Shown here one piece after another: positions 1 through 8,513 of a DNA stretch of 64,000 nucleotides. Position 1 is the first letter of the stretch. Each line of letters starts with the position of its first letter. The stretch spans positions 4,977,197 through 5,041,196 of the forward strand of contig NZ_JACBZT010000001.1 of the NCBI RefSeq assembly GCF_013408985.1, given 5' to 3'. A program made the position numbers and the translations under genes. The notes under the pieces are model-generated. The model was not told the origin of the DNA, did not search any database, and saw only the letters and a program-made list of their open reading frames with translations. Source of the DNA: Petropleomorpha daqingensis. GTDB taxonomy: Bacteria > Actinomycetota > Actinomycetes > Mycobacteriales > Geodermatophilaceae.

Positions 1-2
1 TC

Positions 3-44
3 GTGCACGCCCTGCTGCTGGAGTGCGCCGCGCAGCTGCGCTGA
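3..44 (+). CDS. 3' end of an upstream gene (partial)
   Basis: Reading from base 3, fourteen codons run to a TGA stop, giving the tail VHALLLECAAQLR. All thirteen sense codons end in G or C, as expected for a coding frame in this genome, and the other two forward frames do not behave this way. The gene begins outside the window, so the product cannot be named. It is followed by about 160 bases without an evident gene before the P450. Confidence 0.5.
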   Translation: MHALLLECAAQLR

Positions 45-208
45 CCCGACGGCGGGTGGGATCCCCGGGGCTGGTCGGACGAGGGTGACGGCAGCGACGG
101 CCGCCGAGGAGCCCGATGCCCCGCGGTGGAACCGTGCTGCCTACGTTCGGCGTAGAACAAGCGGGGCGGGTCCGCCCTGGTCGGTCCAGCGAGAAGACGG
201 AAGGAACC

Positions 209-1513
209 ATGCCCACGATCCGTGTCCCTCGTCCCCGCGCCCTCGTCACGGCGTGGCTGGGCCGCCTCGTGCAGTGGCGGATCCGGCGGAAGGGCCTCGA
301 CCTCTCCGAGCTGACGATCCTCCCGGAGAGCGTGCGGCTGCCCCTCCTGCGCAACGGCACCGACCCGGTCCCCGAGCTCGCCGAGACACGCGCCCGGTGC
401 CCGGTGCAGCGGCTGGAGATGCCGATGCCGTTCGACTTCGGCGTCCACCTGGTGACCGGGTACGACCAGGCCCGGGTGGTCCTGGCCGACAGCGAGTCCT
501 ACAGCAACGACATGCGGCACCTGTTCAAGGACTCGAGCGAGGGTTCGGTCGCCGACGTCGGCGGGCTCGGCTTCACCGATCCGCCGCTGCACACGCGGCT
601 GCGCAAGCTCGTGGCCCCGGAGTTCACCAAGGCGCGGCTGGGCAAGCTGGAGCCCCGGATCGAGGCCATCGTGGCCCAGCGGCTCGACGACCTGGCCGCT
701 GCCGGGTCGCCGGCGGACCTGGCCGCGCACGTCTCGTCCAAGGTCCCGATGGACGTGATCTGCGAGCTGCTCGGCCTGGACGACGCCGACCACGACGAGT
801 TCGTCCGGCTGGGGACCTCCCGCTTCGACGCCACGGGCGGCACCGCTGCGTCGCTCGGGGCGGTGTCCGAGCAGAAGACCATGCTGCTCGACGTGGTCGC
901 CCGCCAGCGGCGCGAACCCGGCGAGGGTCTGATCGGGCGGATCCTGCAGGCCGAAGGGGACTCGATCTCCGACAACGAGCTCGCCGGTGTGGTCGACGGC
1001 ATCGTCACCGGCGGCTACGAGACCACGGCCAGCACGATCTCCATGGGCACCGCGGTGCTGCTGCGCGACCCCGCCCACGCAGCGTTGGTCCGCGACGGCT
1101 CGCGCGCCGAGGTGGAGCGCGCCGTGGAGGAGATCCTCCGGTACCTGACCGTGGTCCAGGTGGCCTTCCCGCGATTCGCCAAGGCCGACCACGAGCTGTT
1201 CGGCTGCCCCGTCCGCAAGGACGACGTCATCGCCGTCTCCCTGAGCGGCGCCGACCGCGACCCGGCCTGGGCCGGTCCGGACCCCGAGAGCTTCGACCCG
1301 ACCCGGTCGCCCGCCGGCGGCGGGCACCTGGCGTTCGGGCACGGGGTGCACCGCTGCGCCGGCGCCGAGCTCGCCCGGCTCGAGCTGCGGATCATCTTCC
1401 CGGCGCTGCTGCGCCGCTTCCCCGACCTGGCCCTCGCCGTCCCGGAGGCGGAGCTCAGCTGGCGGGGGCTCTCGTTCGTCTACGGCGTCGAGGAACTGCC
1501 GGTCTCCTTCTGA
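209..1513 (+). CDS. Cytochrome P450
   Basis: A 434-residue soluble bacterial cytochrome P450, a haem monooxygenase that needs electrons from a ferredoxin/reductase pair; the substrate is unknown. Visible family marks are the I-helix oxygen-activation segment GGYETT (about residues 268-273), the ExxR helix in EEILRY, and the haem loop FGHGVHRCAG with Cys383 as axial ligand. The ATG at 209 is chosen because GGAAGGA lies just upstream; an in-frame start at 116 would add an atypical leader. No redox partner lies next to it. Its last 34 bases overlap the end of the convergent STAS gene, so the two transcripts would be antisense there. Confidence 0.93.
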   Translation: MPTIRVPRPRALVTAWLGRLVQWRIRRKGLDLSELTILPESVRLPLLRNGTDPVPELAETRARCPVQRLEMPMPFDFGVHLVTGYDQARVVLADSESYSNDMRHLFKDSSEGSVADVGGLGFTDPPLHTRLRKLVAPEFTKARLGKLEPRIEAIVAQRLDDLAAAGSPADLAAHVSSKVPMDVICELLGLDDADHDEFVRLGTSRFDATGGTAASLGAVSEQKTMLLDVVARQRREPGEGLIGRILQAEGDSISDNELAGVVDGIVTGGYETTASTISMGTAVLLRDPAHAALVRDGSRAEVERAVEEILRYLTVVQVAFPRFAKADHELFGCPVRKDDVIAVSLSGADRDPAWAGPDPESFDPTRSPAGGGHLAFGHGVHRCAGAELARLELRIIFPALLRRFPDLALAVPEAELSWRGLSFVYGVEELPVSF

Positions 1514-1926
1514 CCGGCCGGCGGCGTTCCTCCTGACCGCGGGAAGTAGTCCTCCAGCCCGGCCGTGCGCAGCAGCCGGTCCACCGGGGCGGAGGCGGCG
1601 CGCAGGACGGGGAGCCGGCCCACCCCGGCGGCTGCCTCGGCATAGCGGACCATCACCGCGAGCCCGGCGGAGCCGAGGAACGTCACCGCGCCGGCGTCGA
1701 TCGCGCCGACCACGACCGGCCGACGCCCCTGGCGACCCTCGAACTCGGCCACCACCGCGGAGTCGATGTCACCGACCAGGCGGAGCACGCCCGGGCTGTC
1801 CGGGTCGCGCTCGACCGTGAGAGATCCGGGGAGAGGGCGCACACGCCCCGCATGCGAATCCACGGCCGCCTCCACGCTGACCGGCGACGCCGACGACAAC
1901 GCTACGCGGGTGCCGCGGCGCAGCAC
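1480..1926 (-). CDS. STAS-domain protein (anti-sigma-factor antagonist type)
   Basis: A protein of up to 148 residues with a STAS fold from about residue 35 to 130, the domain of SpoIIAA/RsbV-type anti-anti-sigma factors. The segment VTFLGSAGLAVM matches the antagonist loop FMDSSGLG and keeps the first Ser, the usual phosphorylation site, so regulation by a kinase/phosphatase pair is possible. The GTG at 1926 is 10 bases after the RNase Z stop on the same strand. No good Shine-Dalgarno is seen, and GTG codons at residues 18 and 22 are alternative starts. It may work with the SpoIIE-type phosphatase at 17.8 kb, but that is inference. Confidence 0.75.
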   Translation of the reverse strand: MLRRGTRVALSSASPVSVEAAVDSHAGRVRPLPGSLTVERDPDSPGVLRLVGDIDSAVVAEFEGRQGRRPVVVGAIDAGAVTFLGSAGLAVMVRYAEAAAGVGRLPVLRAASAPVDRLLRTAGLEDYFPRSGGTPPAGQKETGSSSTP

Positions 1927-1936
1927 ACCCTCCGGC

Positions 1937-2851
1937 TCAGCGACGGGACGGGACGGCGATCCGGTCGAGGTCGGCGGCGACCACGACGTCCCCGCCGAAC
2001 GCCGCGGCGGCCTCGTCGCGGAACCGCTCGGGCTCGACGTAGCGCTGGCTGAAGTGCGTGAGCACGAGGCAGCGCACCCCGGCCGACTCGGCCACGGCGC
2101 CGGCCTGCGCCGCGGTGAGGTGGCCGTACCGGTGCGCCAGGTCGGCGTCCTCGTCGAGGAAGGTCGACTCGATGACCAGCAGGTCGGCGCCGTCGGCCAG
2201 GGCGTGCACCCCGTCGCAGAGCCGGGTGTCCATCACGAAGGCGAACCGCTGGCCGCGCCGCGGCACGCTGACCTCCTCCAGGCGGACCGTCCGGCCACCG
2301 ACGCTGAGCTCGCCCTCCCGCTGCAGCCGGCCGACGTCCGGGCCCGCGATGCCGGCGCGGGCGAGCTCGTCGGGCAGCATCCGCCGGCCGTCGGGCTCGA
2401 CCAGCCGGTAGCCGAAGGACTCGATCAGGTGGTCCAGCCGGCGCACCTCCAGCGTGCCGAAGGAGCCCTCGGCGATCGGACCGTCCGCGGTCAGCGGCCG
2501 CTCCTGGATCTCGGCGACCTCGTGGAACACCGAGGCGTGCCGCAGCCGGTCGAAGAACACCTGACCGGAGGCCGGGTAGTGCGCCACGACCGGGTGCGGC
2601 ACCTTGTCCAGCGACAGCCGCTGCACGACGCCGGGGACGCCGAGGACATGGTCGCCGTGGAAGTGGGACAGGCACAGGCGGGTGATCGCAGAGCTCGGCA
2701 CGCCGGCGCGCAGCATCTGCCGCTGGGTGCCCTCCCCCGGGTCGAAGAGCAGCCCCTCGGCGTCCCAGCGCAGGAAGTAGCCGTTGTGGTTGCGGGTGCG
2801 GGTCGGTGCCTGGCTCGCCGTCCCCAGGACGACGAGCTCGCGGGCGGCCAC
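1937..2851 (-). CDS. rnz: Ribonuclease Z
   Basis: A 304-residue member of the metallo-beta-lactamase family of tRNA 3'-processing endonucleases (ElaC/RNase Z, short form). The zinc signature HFHGDH (His63, His65, Asp67, His68) is intact, as are the downstream motifs VMDTRLCDG and THFSQRY around further metal ligands. RNase Z removes the 3' trailer from tRNA precursors. The start is the GTG at 2851: the protein from here ([10 protein letters not shown]) fits the family N-terminus, and a TAGCGT -10 hexamer lies 8 bases upstream, implying a leaderless transcript. It is divergent from the Cys-rich protein gene across 45 bases and is followed by the STAS gene. Confidence 0.92.
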   Translation of the reverse strand: MAARELVVLGTASQAPTRTRNHNGYFLRWDAEGLLFDPGEGTQRQMLRAGVPSSAITRLCLSHFHGDHVLGVPGVVQRLSLDKVPHPVVAHYPASGQVFFDRLRHASVFHEVAEIQERPLTADGPIAEGSFGTLEVRRLDHLIESFGYRLVEPDGRRMLPDELARAGIAGPDVGRLQREGELSVGGRTVRLEEVSVPRRGQRFAFVMDTRLCDGVHALADGADLLVIESTFLDEDADLAHRYGHLTAAQAGAVAESAGVRCLVLTHFSQRYVEPERFRDEAAAAFGGDVVVAADLDRIAVPSRR

Positions 2852-2857
2852 GCCGCG

Positions 2858-2893
2858 GGACGCTACCGGCGGTCGCTCCCGGCGGTAGCGTCC
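2858..2893. promoter_or_regulatory. Interlocked divergent promoters in an 11-bp perfect inverted repeat
   Basis: GGACGCTACCG (2858-2868) and CGGTAGCGTCC (2883-2893) are exact reverse complements separated by 14 bases and fill almost the whole 45-base gap between rnz and the Cys-rich gene. Each arm contains a TAGCGT -10 hexamer pointing outward: 2886-2891, 5 bases before ATG 2897, and 2865-2860, 8 bases before GTG 2851. The -35 position of each promoter falls on the -10 of the other, so polymerase should not be able to occupy both at once. A regulator binding the palindrome is an alternative reading. Confidence 0.6.
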
Positions 2894-2896
2894 GGC

Positions 2897-3304
2897 ATGA
2901 CCGTTGCCGCCCAGATGCTCGAGACCTTCCCGGCCGACCTCGGCGGGATCGACAGACAGAAGCTCCTCGCCTGCATCGAGGCCTGCGTCGAGTGCGGCCA
3001 GGCCTGCACCGCGTGCGCCGATGCCGACCTCAGCGAGGAGACGGTCGCCCACCTCAGGACGTGCATCCGCTCGTGCCTCGACTGCGCCGACGTCTGCGAG
3101 GCCACCGGCCGGGTGCTCTCGCGGCGCACCGCCTACGACGCGACCGTCACCCGCGCGGTGCTCGAGGCCTGCGCCACCACGTGCCGGGCCTGCGGGGACG
3201 AGTGCGAGCGGCACGCGCAGATGCACGAGCACTGCCGGATCTGCGCCGAGGTGTGCCGGCGCTGCGAGCAGGCCTGCCGGGACCTGCTCGGTTCGCTCGG
3301 CTGA
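2897..3304 (+). CDS. Cys-rich four-helix-bundle copper-binding-type protein (DUF326)
   Basis: A 135-residue protein with 18 cysteines spaced every 3-4 residues along helices ([51 protein letters not shown]). This is the pattern of the DUF326/Csp family, four-helix bundles whose cysteines face inward and bind many Cu(I) ions. No signal peptide is seen, so it should be a cytosolic storage protein. The ATG at 2897 has no Shine-Dalgarno but a TAGCGT hexamer 5 bases before it, suggesting a leaderless mRNA. A thioredoxin gene follows 38 bases downstream, consistent with thiol maintenance. Copper binding is known for the family and inferred here. Confidence 0.85.
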   Translation: MTVAAQMLETFPADLGGIDRQKLLACIEACVECGQACTACADADLSEETVAHLRTCIRSCLDCADVCEATGRVLSRRTAYDATVTRAVLEACATTCRACGDECERHAQMHEHCRICAEVCRRCEQACRDLLGSLG

Positions 3305-3342
3305 ACCGGGAATCCCGGCGGCGCAGGGTTGTTGCTTCTCCC

Positions 3343-3714
3343 ATGAGCAGCACCGCACTCACCGCCGGCACCTTCGAGACCACGGTGACGGACAACGACA
3401 TCGTGCTCGTCGACTTCTGGGCCGACTGGTGCGGCCCGTGCAAGCGCTTCGCGCCGGTGTTCGAGGCCGCCAGCGAGGTTCACCCCGACATCGTGTTCGC
3501 CAAGGTCGACACCGAGGCCGAGCAGGGGCTGTCCGCCGCGGCGAACATCCGCTCGATCCCGACGCTGATGGCCTTCCGGCAGGGCATCCTCGTGTTCAAC
3601 CAGGCCGGTGCGCTGCCGGCGCCCGCGCTGGAGCAGCTGATCGAGGGCGTCCGCAGCCTCGACATGGACAAGGTCCGCGAGCAGCTCGCCGAGCAGAAGG
3701 CCCAGTCGGCCTAG
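3343..3714 (+). CDS. trxA: Thioredoxin
   Basis: A 123-residue cytosolic thioredoxin. The redox motif WCGPC is intact (Cys30 and Cys33), preceded by the typical VDFWADW strand and followed by the cis-Pro segment SIPTLMAF. It reduces protein disulfides using electrons from thioredoxin reductase, which is not encoded here. The C-terminal 15-20 residues form a charged helix ([15 protein letters not shown]) a little beyond the minimal fold. It follows the Cys-rich copper-type gene with a 38-base gap. There is no clear ribosome-binding site before ATG 3343. A large nested hairpin follows the stop. Confidence 0.93.
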   Translation: MSSTALTAGTFETTVTDNDIVLVDFWADWCGPCKRFAPVFEAASEVHPDIVFAKVDTEAEQGLSAAANIRSIPTLMAFRQGILVFNQAGALPAPALEQLIEGVRSLDMDKVREQLAEQKAQSA

Positions 3715-3752
3715 ACCGCCGTCCCGGCTCGCGGCAACGCGTCCGGCCCCCA

Positions 3753-3842
3753 GCGGTGATCAGGTGACCTGATCAATGGCTGTCCTACCGCACCAGCGTT
3801 GGTGCGGTAGGACAGTGTTCGATCAGGTCACCTGATCACCGC
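3753..3842. terminator. Nested 90-nt inverted repeat between convergent genes
   Basis: Outer arms 3753-3774 and 3821-3842 are 22-nt exact reverse complements, and each arm is itself nearly palindromic around TGATCAGGTSACCTGATCA. Inside lies a second perfect 16-bp hairpin, 3780-3795 with 3800-3815 (CTGTCCTACCGCACCA, loop GCGT). Between the two stems are non-pairing 5-nt segments. The element sits between thioredoxin and the convergent ligase gene and includes the last six codons and stop of the ligase. It probably terminates transcription from both sides. No U tract follows, so it would be an actinobacterial-type stem terminator. Confidence 0.75.
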
Positions 3843-5427
3843 CGTGGCCGCCGTACAGGTCGGCGTGGTGCTGGCGGACGACGTTCTTCTGGATCTTGCC
3901 GGTCGAGGTCTTCGGCAGCTCGTCCACGACCACGACCGCCTTCGGCACCTTGTAGCCGTCCAGCCGCCCCTTGAGCGCGGCGATCAGCTCGGCCTCGTCG
4001 ATCCGCTCCCCCGGCTTCGGGACGACGACCGCCGTGATCGCCTCGCTCCACCGCGCGTGCGGCAGCCCGACCACGACCGCCTCGGCGATCCGCGGATCGG
4101 CCGCGTAGACCGCCTTCTCGACCTCGATCGAGGCCACGTTCTCCCCGCCGGTCTTGATCACGTCCTTGTACCGGTCGGCGAACCACAGCACGCCGTCCTC
4201 GCCGAAGCGGCCGACGTCGCCGGAGTGGAACCAGCCGTGCTCGAACGCGGCCGCCGTCGCCTCGGGGTTGCGCAGGTACCCGGTCATCGTCGACGGCCCG
4301 CGGTAGACGATCTCGCCCTGCTCGCCCCACGGCAGCAGCGCGCCGTCCGGACCCATGACCGCCACCTGCACCCCGGTGACCGGCGTGCCGACCGCGCCGA
4401 TGTGGGTGAGCTGGTGCTCCGGCCGGAAGAACGTGGTCACCGGGCTCATCTCGGTCTGCCCGAACAGCAGCGCGAAGTCGCAGTCGAAGCCGGCCAGGCA
4501 GGCGCGGATCAGCGCGTCGGGCATCGGTGCCATGGCGTAGACCGCGCGCCGGAGGCTGGTCACGTCCCGCTCGCCGAACGTCGGGTGCTCCAGCGCGGCG
4601 CGGTACATCATCGGCAGCCCGAAGACCTGGGTGATCCGCTCCCGCTCGATGGTCTCCAGGAAGACGACCGGGTCGAAGCCGCGCAGCACGTGGATGGTCG
4701 CGCCGACCAGCACCGCCGGGGTGCAGAACGCGTTGAGCTGGGCGGTGTGGAACATCGGCATCATCGCCGCGAACCGGTCGCTCGCGCTCCAGCCGTTGTC
4801 CAGCGCCGTCGACATCGACTCCAGGTAGATGGCCAGGTGGCTGCCGACCACGCCCTTCGGGAAGGACGTCGTCCCGGAGGTGTACAGGTAGGACAGCGGG
4901 GCGCGGTCCTCGACGAGCACCTGGGGCTCGGTCTCGTCGTCGGCGGCGAGCTCGTCGAGCGTCGTCCAGGTCCGTTCGGCGGGCTCGGCCGTGTACTCGG
5001 CGCCGAGCCCCGGGAGGACGACGACGTCGCCGATCTCGGCCACCTTGGCGATCGCCTCGGTCATCGCGCCGACCAGCTGCGTCTCGACCGCCAGGCCGCG
5101 GGAGCGGGAGTGCTCGAGCACGTAGGCGACCTCGTCGGGCCGCCAGCCGAGGTTGACCGGCACGCAGACCACGCCGAGCTTGGCGCAGGCGTAGTAGACG
5201 GCGAGGAACTCCGCGCTGTTCCCGGAGGCCAGCCCGAGGGCGTCGCCGGTGGAGTAACCCCGCGCCGCGAGGCCGTGCGCGATCCGGTTCACCCAGGCGT
5301 TGAGCTCGCGGTAGGTCCACCGGCGCTCGCCGTCGACCACCGCGACCTGATCCGGCCGTGCCGCGGCCGTGCGGGTCAGGCTGTCGCCGACGTTGACCCG
5401 CTGGATGAGGTTCTCTGCCAGCTCCAT
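3823..5427 (-). CDS. AMP-forming acyl-CoA synthetase
   Basis: A 534-residue adenylate-forming enzyme of the fatty-acid/carboxylate-CoA ligase family. The ATP-binding P-loop LYTSGTTSFPKG, the motif FGQTEMSP, the hinge region GWFHSGDVGRF and WFADRYKDVIKTGGENV, and the catalytic C-terminal lysine in PKTSTGKIQKN are all present. It activates a carboxylic acid to its CoA thioester with ATP. It is the last gene of the catabolic operon, 11 bases after the TetR gene, with GGGAG before the ATG. In Pseudomonas atu clusters the corresponding gene is atuH, so a branched or terpenoid acid is a reasonable guess for the substrate. Confidence 0.9.
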   Translation of the reverse strand: MELAENLIQRVNVGDSLTRTAAARPDQVAVVDGERRWTYRELNAWVNRIAHGLAARGYSTGDALGLASGNSAEFLAVYYACAKLGVVCVPVNLGWRPDEVAYVLEHSRSRGLAVETQLVGAMTEAIAKVAEIGDVVVLPGLGAEYTAEPAERTWTTLDELAADDETEPQVLVEDRAPLSYLYTSGTTSFPKGVVGSHLAIYLESMSTALDNGWSASDRFAAMMPMFHTAQLNAFCTPAVLVGATIHVLRGFDPVVFLETIERERITQVFGLPMMYRAALEHPTFGERDVTSLRRAVYAMAPMPDALIRACLAGFDCDFALLFGQTEMSPVTTFFRPEHQLTHIGAVGTPVTGVQVAVMGPDGALLPWGEQGEIVYRGPSTMTGYLRNPEATAAAFEHGWFHSGDVGRFGEDGVLWFADRYKDVIKTGGENVASIEVEKAVYAADPRIAEAVVVGLPHARWSEAITAVVVPKPGERIDEAELIAALKGRLDGYKVPKAVVVVDELPKTSTGKIQKNVVRQHHADLYGGHGGDQVT

Positions 5428-5438
5428 CGCTCTCTCCC

Positions 5439-6014
5439 TCAGGTGTAGAGGCATCTCCGGGCGCACTCGGTCAGCAGGTCCGCCAGCGCCTCGCGCGGGA
5501 CGCCGGCGTTCCAGGTCGCCGCCGACTGGATCGCGCCGATCGCCACGTGCACGCGGGCGCGGGCGTCGGCGTCGAGCAGCTCGGGGCGCAGTTCGCGCAG
5601 CGTGTGCACCCACTCCTCGACGTAGTGCCGCTGCAGCCGGCGCAGCCGCCGCTGGTCGCCGTCCGGGAGGGTCTGCACCTCGCGCAACCACAGGCGGACC
5701 AGCAGGGCCTCGTCGACGGCGAAGCGCACCTGGTCGCGGACCAGCTCGTCGAGCACCTCGGCGTCGGGCCGGCCGGAGCCGACCGCCGCCGACGCGCCGG
5801 CCAGCAGCCGCTCCATCCCGTCGTCGAGCAGCGCCAGCAGGACGGCGGACTTCGAGTCGAAGTGCCGGTAGACGCCGGAGCCGACGATCCCGGACGCGGC
5901 ACCGATGTCGGCCATGCTCACCGCGTGGAAGCCGCGCTCGGCGACCAGCTCGGCGGCGGCGCGCAGGATCCGCTCCCGCCGGTCGGGGTCGCGGGTGCGC
6001 ACGCTCTCGGACAT
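5439..6014 (-). CDS. TetR/AcrR-family transcriptional regulator
   Basis: A 191-residue repressor-type protein with an N-terminal TetR helix-turn-helix (about residues 14-60: RERILRAAAELVAERGFHAV, then VGSGVYRHFDSK) and a helical ligand-binding domain. Its ATG overlaps the stop of the AtuA-family gene by one base (TGATG), so it is translated within the catabolic operon and the operon should be autoregulated. The best operator candidates are the two AAGTGA-N8-TCACTT elements at 14.06 and 15.55 kb. The ligand is probably an acyl-CoA intermediate; this is inference from other TetR regulators of acyl-CoA catabolism such as KstR2 and AtuR. Confidence 0.88.
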   Translation of the reverse strand: MSESVRTRDPDRRERILRAAAELVAERGFHAVSMADIGAASGIVGSGVYRHFDSKSAVLLALLDDGMERLLAGASAAVGSGRPDAEVLDELVRDQVRFAVDEALLVRLWLREVQTLPDGDQRRLRRLQRHYVEEWVHTLRELRPELLDADARARVHVAIGAIQSAATWNAGVPREALADLLTECARRCLYT

Positions 6015-7732
6015 CAGACGAGCTCCGCCGGGACGTCGACCAGCCGCGAGCGCAGGTACTCCCCCAGCCCCTTGGCCTGCGGGTCGGGCCGGGTGCTCGA
6101 CGCCACGCCCTCGCCGAGCAGGCCGACGACAACCACGTTGACCGCCCGCAGGTTCGGCAGGGCGAAGACCCGCACCTCCAGGTCGGCCGCCTCGGGGAGC
6201 AGCTCGCGGACCCGGTCGGGTGTGATCTCCGCGGCCAGCCAGGCGTAGCCGGCGTCGTCCCGGGCCCACAGCCCGATGTTGGCGTTGCCGCCCTTGTCCC
6301 CCGACCGCGCCCCCGCCACCGTCCCCAGCGGCACCCGCACCGTCGGTCCGTCCGGGCGGGCCGTCGCCGGCGCCGGCCGCGGCGCCGGCACGGCGCCCGA
6401 CGGCGAGTGCGGGATGGTCGTCGTGGTCCCGTCGGGCAGGTGGACGACGTGCTCGACCTCGTCGGCGGGCACCAGCGCCGGCCAGTAGACGCCGTAGGCC
6501 GTCTCCGACGTCGGCGGTGTCGTGGTGTGGAAGCCCGGGTAGCCGCCGAGGGCCAGCGCCATGGTGGCGTCGGAGAAGCGGCGCCCGACCTTCGCCGGGT
6601 CGGGGTCCTTGACCGTGATCCGCAGGTGCGCGCCCGTGTCGAACGGCAGCAGCCGGATGTCGGAGTCGGCGAACGTGCCCCACCCGCCGAGCAGCTCGTC
6701 GAGCAGATCGCGCGCCCGGGCGGCCTTCGCCTCGAGGTCGAGGCCGGTGAGCACGAGCGTCATCGTGTTGCGGTAGCCGCCCAGGTAGTTCAGCGCGACC
6801 TTCAGCGTGTCCGGCGGCGGCGAGCCGCGTGTGCCCGAAAGCCGCACCCGGTCGGGCGCCTCCTGGGTGAGCTCGACGGTGTCGAAGTGCGCGACGACGT
6901 CGGGGTTGAGGTACGCGGGCTCGGCGATCTCGTAGAGCAGCTGCGCGGTCACCGTGCCCACCGAGACGACGCCGCCGGTGCCCTCGTGCTTGGTGATCAC
7001 GCTGCTGCCGTCGGCGGCGACCTCGGCGATCGGGAACCCCGGGTACCGCAGGTCGGTGATCTCGTCGAGGAAGGCGTAGTTGCCGCCGGTCGCCTGCGGC
7101 CCGCACTCGATGACGTGCCCCGCCGCGACCGCCCCGGCCAGGGCGTCCCAGTCCTCCCGCGCCCAGCCGTGCCACCACGCGGCCGGCCCGACGACCAGCG
7201 AGGCGTCGGTGACCCGCGGGCAGACGACGACGTCGGCGCCGGCGGAGAGGGCCGCCGCGATCCCCCACCCGCCGAGGTAGGCGTTGGCGGAGATCGGCCG
7301 CACGCCCGCCGCGGCCAGGGTGCGTCCGGTGTCGAGGTGCGCGAGGTCGACGCCGGCCGCCTGCAGCTCGGGCAGCCGGTCGAGCAGGTCGTCACCGGTG
7401 ATCGCGGCGACCTTCGGCGCCAGGCCCAGGGTCGCGGCGAGCTTGCCGACCTCGTCGGCCAGGCCCAGCGGGTTGAGGCCGCCGGCATTTGTGACGATCT
7501 TGATGCCGCGGTCGAGGCAGGTGCCGAGCACCTCCTCGAGCTGGGTGAGGAAGGTCCGCGCGTAGCCCGCGGTGTCGTCCTTCCGGCGCGCCTTCCAGAG
7601 GATCAGCATGGTCAGCTCGGCCAGGTAGTCACCGGTGAGGACGTCGATCGGGCCGCCCTCGACCATCTCCTTGGCGGCGGCGAGCCGGTCGCCGTAGAAG
7701 CCGGAGCAGTTCGCGATGCGCACGGGTCTCAC
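6014..7732 (-). CDS. AtuA-family protein (DUF1446, acyclic terpene utilisation)
   Basis: A 572-residue member of the DUF1446/AtuA family, made of the large N-terminal AtuA domain (about residues 4-435) and a shorter C-terminal AtuA-like domain (from about 475, beginning LGTVAGARSGDKGGNANIG). AtuA is required for citronellol/geraniol catabolism in Pseudomonas, but its reaction is unknown. The GTG at 7732 overlaps the preceding stop by four bases (GTGA); an internal GTG three codons later is possible. Its place beside a two-subunit acyl-CoA carboxylase and a hydratase matches both the atu cluster and, from memory, the mycobacterial accA2/accD2 locus that contains Rv0976c. Confidence 0.88.
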   Translation of the reverse strand: MRPVRIANCSGFYGDRLAAAKEMVEGGPIDVLTGDYLAELTMLILWKARRKDDTAGYARTFLTQLEEVLGTCLDRGIKIVTNAGGLNPLGLADEVGKLAATLGLAPKVAAITGDDLLDRLPELQAAGVDLAHLDTGRTLAAAGVRPISANAYLGGWGIAAALSAGADVVVCPRVTDASLVVGPAAWWHGWAREDWDALAGAVAAGHVIECGPQATGGNYAFLDEITDLRYPGFPIAEVAADGSSVITKHEGTGGVVSVGTVTAQLLYEIAEPAYLNPDVVAHFDTVELTQEAPDRVRLSGTRGSPPPDTLKVALNYLGGYRNTMTLVLTGLDLEAKAARARDLLDELLGGWGTFADSDIRLLPFDTGAHLRITVKDPDPAKVGRRFSDATMALALGGYPGFHTTTPPTSETAYGVYWPALVPADEVEHVVHLPDGTTTTIPHSPSGAVPAPRPAPATARPDGPTVRVPLGTVAGARSGDKGGNANIGLWARDDAGYAWLAAEITPDRVRELLPEAADLEVRVFALPNLRAVNVVVVGLLGEGVASSTRPDPQAKGLGEYLRSRLVDVPAELV

Positions 7733-8511
7733 GCCGTCCTCCCCCGTCCCGGCGCGCCGGCGAAGGCCTGCGCGACGTCGAGCCACCGGTCGGCGACCGG
7801 GCCGGTCGCGGTCAGCGCGGTCTGCGACCGGTGCCGGCGCTGGACGACGAGCAGGCAGAAGTCCTCGGCCGGGCCGGTGACGCGGTCGGCGGCGTCCTCG
7901 GGGCCCCAGGTCCACGGTTCGCCGTCCGGGCCGGTCAGCTCCACCCGGACCGGGACGGTGGGCGGCTCCTCCCCGCGGACGACGAAGCTCCAGCCGAACG
8001 TCCGGACGCCGAGATGGGCGACGTGCCGCAGCCGCAGGGTCGGCCGGCGGGTCAGCCCCAGCGCGTCGACGACGTCCTGCCCGTGCGCCCAGGTCTCCAT
8101 CAGCCGCGCGGTCACCGACGACGCCGCGCTCATCGGCGGGCCGTACCAGGGCAGCTGGGTGCCGGGGTCGAGCGCGCCGAAGGTGTCCAGGTAGTCGCGG
8201 CGCTCCCGCTGCAGCCAGGCGAAGGCCTCGGCGCCGGAGAGCCCGCGGTACTTCTCGGCGATCCGGTCGGGGAAGTCGGGCCCCTCGGCGGTGATGGCCT
8301 CGGTGTCGGCCCGGAACCGCTCGGGGTCGGTGGCCGAGAGCACCGCGGTCCCGTCGAAGTAGGCGAGGTGGGTGACCTGGTCGCGCACGGTCCAGCCCGC
8401 CGCGGGGGTGTCGCGGTTCCACTCCGGCTCGGCCAGCACGGAGAGCACCTCGTAGAGGTCGGCGGACTCGGCGGCCAGGTCGGCGGTGAGCACGCCCATG
8501 TCGACGGCCAC
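7729..8511 (-). CDS. TIGR03084-family protein (DinB/maleylpyruvate-isomerase-like)
   Basis: A 260-residue protein of the actinobacterial TIGR03084 family. It has an N-terminal DinB/mycothiol-dependent maleylpyruvate-isomerase-like four-helix domain (residues 5-150), with WTVRDQVTHLAYFD carrying a likely metal-ligand His, and ETWAHGQDVVDALG carrying a second His/Asp group. A C-terminal SCP2-like part follows. The GTG at 8511 is chosen because GGGAGG stands 5 bases before it; an in-frame ATG four codons later is less well placed. It lies 2 bases after the hydratase gene and overlaps the AtuA-family gene. A thiol-dependent isomerase or transferase step in this pathway is plausible but unproven. 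Confidence 0.8.
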   Translation of the reverse strand: MAVDMGVLTADLAAESADLYEVLSVLAEPEWNRDTPAAGWTVRDQVTHLAYFDGTAVLSATDPERFRADTEAITAEGPDFPDRIAEKYRGLSGAEAFAWLQRERRDYLDTFGALDPGTQLPWYGPPMSAASSVTARLMETWAHGQDVVDALGLTRRPTLRLRHVAHLGVRTFGWSFVVRGEEPPTVPVRVELTGPDGEPWTWGPEDAADRVTGPAEDFCLLVVQRRHRSQTALTATGPVADRWLDVAQAFAGAPGRGRTA

Positions 8512-8513
8512 GG

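Noticed and set aside
85-1536. A second long forward frame over the P450 gene
   Set aside because: It is the P450 sequence read in a shifted frame; its translation is Arg/Pro/Ala repeats, whereas the chosen frame has all P450 motifs.
5369-8194. A 941-codon open frame on the forward strand
   Set aside because: It runs antisense to the ligase, TetR, AtuA-family and TIGR03084 genes. Long antisense frames are expected at this GC content; the translation is Arg/Pro/Gly-rich without any domain, while the reverse-strand genes have clear motifs.
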